From contig PAPI01000024.1 of the NCBI GenBank assembly GCA_002708845.1, forward strand, positions 372,001 to 436,000: DNA of 64,000 bases, in the 5' to 3' direction. Shown in pieces: positions 45,139-52,869 of the stretch. The stretch's first letter is position 1. The number at the start of each line of letters is the position of its first letter. Both the position numbers and the translations under genes were made by a program. The notes under the pieces are model-generated. The model was given only the letters and a program-made list of their open reading frames with translations, had not been told where the DNA came from and made no database searches. The DNA comes from Leeuwenhoekiella sp. Its GTDB lineage: Bacteria > Bacteroidota > Bacteroidia > Flavobacteriales > Flavobacteriaceae.

Positions 45139-46359
45139 ATGCGCTTACACCGCAATCTGGTCTTTGCCGTAATTGATGGACTGATCGAAATATTTAACGA
45201 AGGAGGCTACGCCGATAAGGTAATCGCAAAACAATTAAAACGAGATAAACGCTGGGGCTCCCGCGACCGTAGCTTTGTGGCGGAAACAACTTACGATATC
45301 GTACGCTGGAAACGTCTTTATGCAGAAATAGCAGAGGTTAAAGAACCTTTTGAGCGTAAAGACCTTTGGCGCATGTTTGCCGTATGGTGTACGCTACGCG
45401 GAATTAAATTACCCGATTGGCCTCAAATTGAAGAAACTCCTACCCGTCGCATCAAAGGGCGTTTTGATGAACTTTCTAACATCAGAAAATATCGGGAGTC
45501 TATCCCAGACTGGCTTGATGAGTTGGGCGAAAAAGCTTTGGGCGAAAAATGGGATGCCGAAATTGCGGCTCTTAATCAGCAGGCACCCGTCGTTTTGCGC
45601 ATAAACCGTTTAAAAACCGATGCTGGCAAATTACAGGCAGCTTTAGTTGAAGAGGGGCACGAAACCGAAAACTTAAAAGATTACAAAGACGCCTTGCAAT
45701 TGCAGGAACGCGGTAATATTTTTACCACACAGGCTTTCAAAGACGGACTTTTTGAAGTACAGGACGCCTCCTCTCAACTGGTAGCTCCCTATCTGGGTGT
45801 TGAGCCGGGTATGCGTGTCATTGACGCCTGTGCCGGTGCCGGTGGCAAGGCATTGCATCTGGCTGCTGAGATGGACAATAAAGGTCAGCTCATCGCGCTC
45901 GATATTTATGCAAATAAATTAAAAGAACTCAAACGCAGAGCGCGTCGCGCCGGGGCTTTCAATATAGAAACCCGGGCGATAGACAGCACCAAGGTCATTA
46001 AAAAACTGCACAACTCGGCAGATCGCGTATTGCTCGATGCACCCTGTACGGGACTGGGCGTTTTAAGCCGTAACCCTGATGCCAAGTGGAAATTACAACC
46101 TGATTTTGTCGAAAAAATTCAGGAAACACAGCAGACTATATTAAGAGATTATTCTAAAATGGTTAAACCGGGCGGAAAGATGGTTTATGCCACCTGCTCC
46201 ATACTACCATCGGAAAATCAGGAACAAGTCAAAAAATTCCTAAAAAGCGAGGAAGGAAAGAACTTTAGCATTGAGAAGCAGCAAACCGTACTTTCAAGTG
46301 AAAGCGGCTATGATGGTTTCTACATGTGCCTGATGGTAAAGAAAGACGAAAAGAAATAA
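45139..46359 (+). CDS. RsmB/NOP-type RNA (cytosine-C5) methyltransferase
   Basis: A 406-residue SAM-dependent enzyme that methylates cytosine in RNA, probably rRNA. The SAM site is VIDACAGAGGKALHLAAEM, the PCTGLG motif LLDAPCTGLGVLSRNPDAKW contains the first catalytic Cys, and YATCSILPSENQEQV holds the second. The N-terminal helical part (RDKRWGSRDRSFVAETTYDIVRW) resembles the NusB-like arm of RsmB. It could be RsmB or a Bacteroidota-specific relative, so I leave the symbol open. It stands alone and ends at a 32-base palindromic terminator. Confidence 0.9.
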   Translation: MRLHRNLVFAVIDGLIEIFNEGGYADKVIAKQLKRDKRWGSRDRSFVAETTYDIVRWKRLYAEIAEVKEPFERKDLWRMFAVWCTLRGIKLPDWPQIEETPTRRIKGRFDELSNIRKYRESIPDWLDELGEKALGEKWDAEIAALNQQAPVVLRINRLKTDAGKLQAALVEEGHETENLKDYKDALQLQERGNIFTTQAFKDGLFEVQDASSQLVAPYLGVEPGMRVIDACAGAGGKALHLAAEMDNKGQLIALDIYANKLKELKRRARRAGAFNIETRAIDSTKVIKKLHNSADRVLLDAPCTGLGVLSRNPDAKWKLQPDFVEKIQETQQTILRDYSKMVKPGGKMVYATCSILPSENQEQVKKFLKSEEGKNFSIEKQQTVLSSESGYDGFYMCLMVKKDEKK

Positions 46360-46380
46360 GCTACCCAGCGTGGCTAATTC

Positions 46381-46416
46381 AAACCTCACAGGTTTTAAAA
46401 CCTGTGAGGTTTTTTC
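46381..46416. terminator. Perfect 32-base palindrome acting as terminator
   Basis: AAACCTCACAGGTTTT is followed without a gap by its exact complement and then a short T-run and C (46381-46412 plus Ts). It lies 21 bases after the RsmB-like stop. I recall very similar palindromes at many flavobacterial gene ends, so it may also be a dispersed repeat. Confidence 0.8.
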
Positions 46417-46560
46417 TTTTCTGTAACAAAAAACCGGCGGCTGAGTAAATTTAAAACCCAAAGGATTTTAAATTATAGTAAAGCCCGGTTATCAACAAAA
46501 CCAATGATTTTCTGTTGATTTTGTTTCCATTTTTGAGCCAAATAAAAAAACAAAAAAGCC

Positions 46561-46568
46561 TAAATTTG
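46561..46568 (+). promoter_or_regulatory. Candidate purL promoter, -7 element
   Basis: TAAATTTG is a full TAnnTTTG match. It predicts transcript initiation near 46574, sixteen bases before the ATG at 46590, and thereby argues for that start. A TTTTG at 46531-46535 is too far (25 bases) for a good -33. Confidence 0.5.
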
Positions 46569-46589
46569 TCGCTTCTTAGCAAACGCATT

Positions 46590-49500
46590 ATGATTCACTT
46601 TTTCGGTTCTCAGGACACCAAAATTTTCGCAGTTCAAAGCAAAAACGAACTTTCAGAAGAAACGACTAAAAAGCTCAACTGGCTTTTCGGCAACCAGCCC
46701 AAAATACAAGCGTCTGCAATCGACGCTTTTTTTATTGGTCCGCGTGCCACAATGATCACGCCCTGGAGTACCAATGCCGTTGAAATCACCCAAAATATGG
46801 GGATTGAAGGTATTATCAGGATCGAAGAATTTGTTCCCGGCAAAGCCGAATTTGACCCGATGCTTTCTCAGGAATACAAAAAACTGGATCAGGAAATTTT
46901 TACTATAAATATTCAACCTGAACCAATAAAATCTATTGAAAACATTCAGGAATACAACGATCAGGAAGGGCTGGCACTCAATGCCGAAGAAGTGGCGTAT
47001 TTAGAAGGTGTTGCAGAACGCATCGGTCGCCCGCTTACTGATTCAGAAGTTTTTGGCTTCAGTCAGGTAAATTCCGAACACTGCCGTCACAAAATTTTCA
47101 ACGGAACATTTATCATAGATGGAGAAACAATGCCTTCTTCCCTATTCAAAATGATTCGCAAAACTTCAGAGCAAAACCCTAACGAAATCATTTCGGCTTA
47201 TAAAGACAATGTGGCTTTTGTAAAAGGGCCAAAAGCCACGCAATTTGCTCCGGAAACTGCAGATAAACCTGACTTTTATACCGAAAAAGAATTTGAAAGC
47301 GTGCTTTCGCTTAAAGCCGAAACCCACAACTTCCCTACAACAGTAGAGCCTTTTAATGGTGCAGCTACGGGTTCAGGTGGTGAAATACGCGACCGTCTTG
47401 CCGGTGGTAAAGGTTCGTTGCCACTAGCCGGTACTGCAGTTTATATGACTGCCTATTCCAGATTGCTCAACGACCGTCCCTGGGAAGAAGCGATGCCTGC
47501 GCGTAAATGGTTATACCAAACGCCGATTGATATTTTGATTAAAGCTTCTAACGGAGCTTCAGACTTTGGTAACAAATTTGGCCAGCCGCTTATTGCCGGT
47601 TCGGTACTTACTTTTGAGCATGAAGAAGCGGGTCGCAAACTGGGTTACGATAAGGTGATTATGCAGGCCGGTGGTATTGGCTACGGTAAGAAAGCACAAG
47701 CACTTAAAGACAAACCGGAAACCGGTGATAAAATCGTAATTCTGGGAGGCGACAACTACCGTATTGGGATGGGTGGTGCTGCTGTTTCTTCGGCAGATAC
47801 CGGCGCCTTCAGCTCAGGGATTGAGTTGAATGCCATTCAACGTTCAAACCCCGAGATGCAAAAACGGGCTGCAAATGCCATCCGTGGAATGGTAGAAAGC
47901 GATGAAAATACTATTGTTTCCATTCACGATCACGGTGCCGGTGGACACCTCAACTGCCTTTCGGAACTGGTTGAAGAAACCGGAGGAAAAATTGATCTGG
48001 ATAAATTACCGGTGGGTGACCCTACCCTTTCAGCTAAAGAAATTATTGGCAACGAGTCTCAGGAACGAATGGGACTGGTTATTGGTAAAGAACAGCTAAA
48101 AACCCTAAAAACCATTGCAGAACGCGAACGCTCTCCTATTTATGAAGTAGGTGACGTGACCGGCGATCACCGCTTTACCTTTAAATCGGCTACCACAGGC
48201 GCTGCGCCTATGGATCTGGCGATGGAAGATATGTTTGGCAGCTCGCCAAAAACGGTAATGATCGACTCTAAGGTTGAACGTATGTACAGCGATGTGGCGT
48301 ACAGTCTGGAGCATTTTCACGATTATCTGGAAAACGTTTTGCAGCTCGAAGCTGTAGCCTGTAAAGACTGGTTAACCAATAAAGTTGACCGTTGTGTAGG
48401 CGGAAGGGTTGCCAAGCAACAATGTGTAGGAACGCTTCAATTACCCCTGAATAATGTGGGTGTGATGGCGCTTGATTTTAAATCTAAAAACGGAATCGCA
48501 ACTTCTATTGGTCATTCACCAGTAAGCGGACTCATTGATCCCGTTGCCGGAAGTAAAAACAGTATCGCGGAAGCACTGACCAACATCATCTGGGCGCCTT
48601 TAGAAAAAGGTCTTAAATCGGTTTCACTGTCTGCAAACTGGATGTGGCCGTGTAATAATGAAGGTGAAGATGCGCGTTTGTACGAAGCAGTACAGGCTGT
48701 TTCTGAATTTGCGATTGATCTGGGCATTAATGTACCAACGGGGAAAGATTCGCTTTCTATGAAGCAAAAATACCCGGATGGCGATGTACTGGCACCGGGA
48801 ACCGTGATCATTTCGGCAGCAGGAAGTTGTAACGATATTGATCGCGTAATAGAGCCCGTCTTACACGCAGATGCAGGAGCCATTTATTACCTGAATCTTT
48901 CTAAAGACACCTTTAAATTAGGTGGATCATCCTTTGCTCAGGTACAAAATAAAATTGGCGCTCAGGCACCGAGTATAAAAGACAATGTCGCATTCGCGAA
49001 AGCTTTTGACGTCGTACAATACCTAATTAAAAACGATATGATCGTTGCCGGTCACGATGTGGCTTCGGGCGGATTGATCACTACCCTACTCGAATTGTGT
49101 TTTGCAGAAAACAAACTGGGTGCTGCTTATGATTTTTCAGCCTTCGGCGAAAAAGACATCATCAAAATCCTCTTTGCCGAAAATGCCGGAATTGTAATTC
49201 AGGCAGCAAAAGACCGGGATATTGAAAAAGTACTTAACGAATACAACATTGAGTTTTTCAAAATTGGTACTGCAAATACTTCGGAAGAATTGACCATAAA
49301 GAAAGACCTGGTTGAGATCGGGTTAAATATTCCTTCTTTACGAAGAAAATGGTTTAAAACCAGTTATTTATTAGATCAAAAACAAACCGCAAATAATCTT
49401 GCCGAAGCAAGGTTTGAAAATTTTGACAAACAAGATTTAGAATATGTGTTTCCTAAAGGCTTTACCGGATTAAGACCCGGATCGCATCTGGAAGGCACAC

Positions 49501-50246
49501 GTCCTAAAGCGGCAATCCTTCGCGAAAAAGGATCAAATTCTGAACGCGAAATGGCAAATGCCATGTATTTAGCCGGTTTCGACGTAAAAGACGTACATAT
49601 GACCGATTTGATCAGCGGTCGTGAGACGCTTGAAGATATTCAGTTTATAGGTGCTGTGGGTGGTTTCTCAAATTCAGACGTTTTAGGCTCTGCAAAAGGT
49701 TGGGCCGGAGCATTCTTATACAATGAGAAAGCCAATACCGCATTGAAAAACTTCTTTGCAAGACCTGATACGCTTTCGGTGGGTATTTGTAATGGGTGTC
49801 AGCTTTTTATAGAACTTGACCTGATTAATCCCGAACACGATCAAAAGCCTAGAATGTTGCACAACGATTCGCACAAACATGAGAGCGGCTTTACCAGCGT
49901 AACCATTGCCGAAAATGATTCGGTAATGTTGTCCACACTTTCAGGAGCAACTTTAGGCGTTTGGATATCTCATGGCGAAGGCAAATTTGATCTTCCACTA
50001 GATGAAGAAAACTATAAAATTGTTGGGAAGTACGGCTACGACGCCTACCCTGCCAATCCAAATGGAAGTAGCTATAACACGGCAATGATGACCGATAAAA
50101 CCGGTCGTCATTTAGTAACGATGCCACATATTGAGCGTTCTATTTTCTCTTGGAACTGGGCCAATTACCCCAAAGATCGTAACGATGAAGTTACGCCTTG
50201 GGTTGAGGCCTTCATCAATGCCCGGGAGTGGATTGAGAAGCAGTAA
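46590..50246 (+). CDS. purL: Phosphoribosylformylglycinamidine synthase PurL (large single-chain form)
   Basis: PurL makes formylglycinamidine ribotide in purine synthesis using ATP and glutamine. The 1218-residue protein is the large form that fuses the synthetase and glutaminase parts. Motifs include FGFSQVNSEHCRHKIFNG, LKAETHNFPTTVEPFNGAATGSGGEIRD, the second ATP-like half with VPTGKDSLSMKQKYPDG, and the C-terminal glutaminase Cys in VGICNGCQLFIELD with GVWISHGEGKF. I use the ATG at 46590 (MIHFFGSQDTKIF); an in-frame extension from 46515 would cross the candidate promoter. Confidence 0.97.
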   Translation: MIHFFGSQDTKIFAVQSKNELSEETTKKLNWLFGNQPKIQASAIDAFFIGPRATMITPWSTNAVEITQNMGIEGIIRIEEFVPGKAEFDPMLSQEYKKLDQEIFTINIQPEPIKSIENIQEYNDQEGLALNAEEVAYLEGVAERIGRPLTDSEVFGFSQVNSEHCRHKIFNGTFIIDGETMPSSLFKMIRKTSEQNPNEIISAYKDNVAFVKGPKATQFAPETADKPDFYTEKEFESVLSLKAETHNFPTTVEPFNGAATGSGGEIRDRLAGGKGSLPLAGTAVYMTAYSRLLNDRPWEEAMPARKWLYQTPIDILIKASNGASDFGNKFGQPLIAGSVLTFEHEEAGRKLGYDKVIMQAGGIGYGKKAQALKDKPETGDKIVILGGDNYRIGMGGAAVSSADTGAFSSGIELNAIQRSNPEMQKRAANAIRGMVESDENTIVSIHDHGAGGHLNCLSELVEETGGKIDLDKLPVGDPTLSAKEIIGNESQERMGLVIGKEQLKTLKTIAERERSPIYEVGDVTGDHRFTFKSATTGAAPMDLAMEDMFGSSPKTVMIDSKVERMYSDVAYSLEHFHDYLENVLQLEAVACKDWLTNKVDRCVGGRVAKQQCVGTLQLPLNNVGVMALDFKSKNGIATSIGHSPVSGLIDPVAGSKNSIAEALTNIIWAPLEKGLKSVSLSANWMWPCNNEGEDARLYEAVQAVSEFAIDLGINVPTGKDSLSMKQKYPDGDVLAPGTVIISAAGSCNDIDRVIEPVLHADAGAIYYLNLSKDTFKLGGSSFAQVQNKIGAQAPSIKDNVAFAKAFDVVQYLIKNDMIVAGHDVASGGLITTLLELCFAENKLGAAYDFSAFGEKDIIKILFAENAGIVIQAAKDRDIEKVLNEYNIEFFKIGTANTSEELTIKKDLVEIGLNIPSLRRKWFKTSYLLDQKQTANNLAEARFENFDKQDLEYVFPKGFTGLRPGSHLEGTRPKAAILREKGSNSEREMANAMYLAGFDVKDVHMTDLISGRETLEDIQFIGAVGGFSNSDVLGSAKGWAGAFLYNEKANTALKNFFARPDTLSVGICNGCQLFIELDLINPEHDQKPRMLHNDSHKHESGFTSVTIAENDSVMLSTLSGATLGVWISHGEGKFDLPLDEENYKIVGKYGYDAYPANPNGSSYNTAMMTDKTGRHLVTMPHIERSIFSWNWANYPKDRNDEVTPWVEAFINAREWIEKQ

Positions 50247-50270
50247 AGACGTATAAGCTTGAATTTATAT

Positions 50271-50300
50271 AATAGCACAGGTGAAAATCTGTGCTATTTT
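50271..50300 (+). terminator. Terminator after purL
   Basis: AATAGCACAG and CTGTGCTATT pair around an eight-base loop and are followed by Ts, 24 bases after the purL stop. Confidence 0.75.
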
Positions 50301-50415
50301 GATATTCGTAAGTTTTCATCGTAAATTTTTCTAAAACGATATAGTAAAGCAACTAAATTCGTTATTTTGCATGCACAAACCCCATAAATACTTCTCAATT
50401 ACTTTGTCAGAAGGA

Positions 50416-50453
50416 TTAAATGTGGGGATTTAACCCTTATTTTTCACATTTAA
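50416..50453. repeat. Inverted repeat upstream of the acyl-CoA synthetase gene
   Basis: TTAAATGTG at 50416-50424 and CACATTTAA at 50445-50453 are exact inverse copies 20 bases apart, ending 24 bases before the ATG. It could be an operator or a leader hairpin. Confidence 0.35.
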
Positions 50454-50477
50454 TAAGCAAATCCTATTTATAGCGCT

Positions 50478-52250
50478 ATGGAAATTAAACGCCTATTTGA
50501 CTTCCCCTATCATCAACTGGAGCAATACAACCTTAAAAAAGCTTTGGTCACAAAATATAATGGAGAATGGAAAGCCATTTCTACCCAGGAATATATTGAC
50601 CAGGCAAATGCTGTGAGTAGAGGGCTTCTGAAACTGGGAGTAAAACCTAACGATAAAATAGCGGTCATTTCTTCAAACAACCGTACCGAATGGAATGTGA
50701 TGGATATTGGTATCCTTCAGTTGGGAGCTCAGAATGTTCCTATTTACCCTACCATTTCGGAGGAAGAATATGAATATGTACTCAATCACAGTGAGTCTAT
50801 TTACTGCTTTGTATCTGATCAGGAAGTGCTCGATAAAGTAAATGCAATCAAGGCAAACGTTCCTTCTTTAAAAGAAGTTTTCAGTTTTGATGATATCAAA
50901 GGATGTAAGAGCTGGAAAGAAGTTCACGAGGCAGACACCTCCTCTCAGGAAGAGGTTGAAAAACTAAAAGCTGCAGTTAAAGAGGACGATTTAGCGACTT
51001 TGATATATACCTCAGGTACTACCGGTAAACCTAAGGGGGTAATGCTTTCACACAAAAACGTGGCCTCAAACGCCATAAATAGTGCAACGCGTTTCCCAAT
51101 CAATCCGGGCGAAAGTATTGCGCTCAGCTTTCTACCTGTTTGTCATATTTATGAACGTATGTTGATGTATCTGTATCAATATACCGGCGTGAGCATATAT
51201 TTCGCTGAAAGTTTAGACACAATCAGTGAGAACTTAAAAGAAGTTAAGCCACAGGTAATGACTGCAGTGCCTCGCTTACTTGAGAAGGTTTACGATAAAA
51301 TCATCGCTAAAGGAGCTGATTTAACTGGCATTAAGAAAAAATTATTCTTTTGGGCTGTAGAAACCGGACTTGAATACGAACCTTACGGCCAAAACGGCTG
51401 GTGGTACGAACAAAAATTAGCTATTGCCCGCAAACTTATTTTCAGCAAATGGCAGGAAGCTTTAGGCGGAAATCTTAAGGTCATCGCTTCGGGAAGTGCT
51501 GCACTACAACCCAGATTAGCACGCGTCTTTAATGCTGCAGGAATGGGTGTTATGGAAGGTTACGGACTTACCGAAACATCGCCTGTGATTTCAGTAAACG
51601 ATATACGCGATCACGGTTTTAAAATAGGAACTGTTGGAAAACCAATTCCAGAGACTGAAGTAAAGATTGCAGAAGATGGTGAGATTCTAATTAAAGGTCC
51701 ACAGGTGATGATGGGCTATTATAAAGACCAGGAAAAAACAGACGAGGTACTTGAAAATGGATATTTCCACACGGGTGATATTGGAGAGATCGATAAAGAA
51801 GGGTTCCTAAAAATAACCGACCGTAAGAAAGAAATGTTCAAAACCAGCGGTGGTAAGTATGTGGCACCACAGCTTATTGAGAATGCGATGAAGCAATCCC
51901 GTTTTATTGAGCATATAATGGTTGTAGGTGAAGGCGAAAAAATGCCGGCCGCTTTGATACAGCCCAATTTTGAATTTATAACTGATTGGGCAAAAAAGAA
52001 AAATATAAACGTTGGCGCTACCAATAAAGAGATCGCCGAAAACGAAGAAGTGAAAGCACGTATCATGGAAGACGTGAATCTTTTTAATGAAAAGTTTGGC
52101 AAGTGGGAACGCGTTAAAAAAATTGAATTGACGCCTGATGAATGGAGTATTGATGCTGGCCACCTTACACCTACTATGAAACTCAAACGCCGCATTGTTA
52201 AAGAAAAATACTTAGATCAATACAATAAAATTTACGAACACAAATCTTAA
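50478..52250 (+). CDS. fadD: Long-chain acyl-CoA synthetase (AMP-forming), FadD-like
   Basis: The enzyme activates fatty acids to acyl-CoA through an acyl-adenylate, feeding the beta-oxidation genes just downstream. The 590-residue protein has the AMP-binding signature IYTSGTTGKPKGVMLSH, LSFLPVCHIYERM, GYGLTETSPVISVN, and the hinge HTGDIGEIDKEGFLKITDRKKEMFKTSGGKYVAP with the late catalytic Lys in LTPTMKLKRR. The C-terminal features resemble the eukaryotic-like long-chain synthetases (FAA/ACSL). It is a single gene with a terminator after it; a TTATTTTG at 50362-50369 is one base from the -7 consensus. Confidence 0.92.
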   Translation: MEIKRLFDFPYHQLEQYNLKKALVTKYNGEWKAISTQEYIDQANAVSRGLLKLGVKPNDKIAVISSNNRTEWNVMDIGILQLGAQNVPIYPTISEEEYEYVLNHSESIYCFVSDQEVLDKVNAIKANVPSLKEVFSFDDIKGCKSWKEVHEADTSSQEEVEKLKAAVKEDDLATLIYTSGTTGKPKGVMLSHKNVASNAINSATRFPINPGESIALSFLPVCHIYERMLMYLYQYTGVSIYFAESLDTISENLKEVKPQVMTAVPRLLEKVYDKIIAKGADLTGIKKKLFFWAVETGLEYEPYGQNGWWYEQKLAIARKLIFSKWQEALGGNLKVIASGSAALQPRLARVFNAAGMGVMEGYGLTETSPVISVNDIRDHGFKIGTVGKPIPETEVKIAEDGEILIKGPQVMMGYYKDQEKTDEVLENGYFHTGDIGEIDKEGFLKITDRKKEMFKTSGGKYVAPQLIENAMKQSRFIEHIMVVGEGEKMPAALIQPNFEFITDWAKKKNINVGATNKEIAENEEVKARIMEDVNLFNEKFGKWERVKKIELTPDEWSIDAGHLTPTMKLKRRIVKEKYLDQYNKIYEHKS

Positions 52251-52273
52251 TTAATTTCAAAATTAAAATTTCT

Positions 52274-52303
52274 AAAAACTCCCTACTTTCAGGGAGTTTT
52301 TTT
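52274..52303 (+). terminator. Terminator after the acyl-CoA synthetase gene
   Basis: AAAAACTCCCT and AGGGAGTTTTT form a stem with a six-base loop followed by further Ts. Confidence 0.87.
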
Positions 52304-52364
52304 ATATCCAAAACTAAAATCCATATGTAAATTAAGATTATCTGATAAATTTTACTTAATTTAT

Positions 52365-52376
52365 TATGCGTGCATA
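52365..52376. promoter_or_regulatory. Palindrome, candidate MarR operator in the marR-fadB promoter
   Basis: TATGC-GT-GCATA is a perfect inverted repeat 29 bases before the marR ATG. A near-consensus -7 element, TAACTTTA at 52388-52395, lies just downstream, so a protein bound to the palindrome would cover the -33 region. Control of its own operon by the MarR protein is an inference from position. Confidence 0.5.
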
Positions 52377-52404
52377 GTATTATTTTCTAACTTTACGCAA
52401 ACGT

Positions 52405-52869
52405 ATGAGTAAAAAAGATATCACTATAGATCACGCGCTTAGGGCAACCTGGCAAGCCATAACAAAAATGTACAATGAGCAGGCCGCACAGCTTGACAGC
52501 ACTATGGCGACCGGTTTTGCGCTACTAAGCATAGACCCGGAAGAAGGCACACCTTCAACGGCCTTAGGTCCAAGAATGGGTATGGAAGCAACATCGCTAT
52601 CCCGCACCCTAAAATCGATGGAAGAACGCGGGTTAATTGAACGCAAACCGAATCCGGCTGACGGTCGTGGGGTATTGATTTTCCTGACGCCTTTTGGCAA
52701 AGAAAACCGGGATTTTAGTAAAGACCGGGTCTTAAAATTCAATGACGCCATTCGCGCCAACATTGAAGCTGAAAAAATAGATCACTTCTTTGAAGTCATA
52801 AATGTCATCAATGATTTGATTCAAAATAAAAAAGTGTATAAAACATCTGAAACGACTATAAAACAATGA
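52405..52869 (+). CDS. MarR family transcriptional regulator
   Basis: A 154-residue winged-helix regulator that binds DNA as a dimer. The recognition region is GMEATSLSRTLKSMEERGLIERKPNPADGRGVLIFLTPFG, the typical MarR helix-turn-helix and wing. It overlaps fadB by four bases (ATGA), so it is co-translated with the beta-oxidation genes and probably controls them in response to an acyl-CoA or fatty acid. The predicted leader is only a few bases long, because the -7-like element ends at 52395. Confidence 0.93.
   Translation: MSKKDITIDHALRATWQAITKMYNEQAAQLDSTMATGFALLSIDPEEGTPSTALGPRMGMEATSLSRTLKSMEERGLIERKPNPADGRGVLIFLTPFGKENRDFSKDRVLKFNDAIRANIEAEKIDHFFEVINVINDLIQNKKVYKTSETTIKQ

Noticed and set aside
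46515-46589. Longer purL start at 46515
   Set aside because: The extension runs across the TAAATTTG promoter match and does not look like PurL; the conserved N-terminus begins at MIHFFGS.
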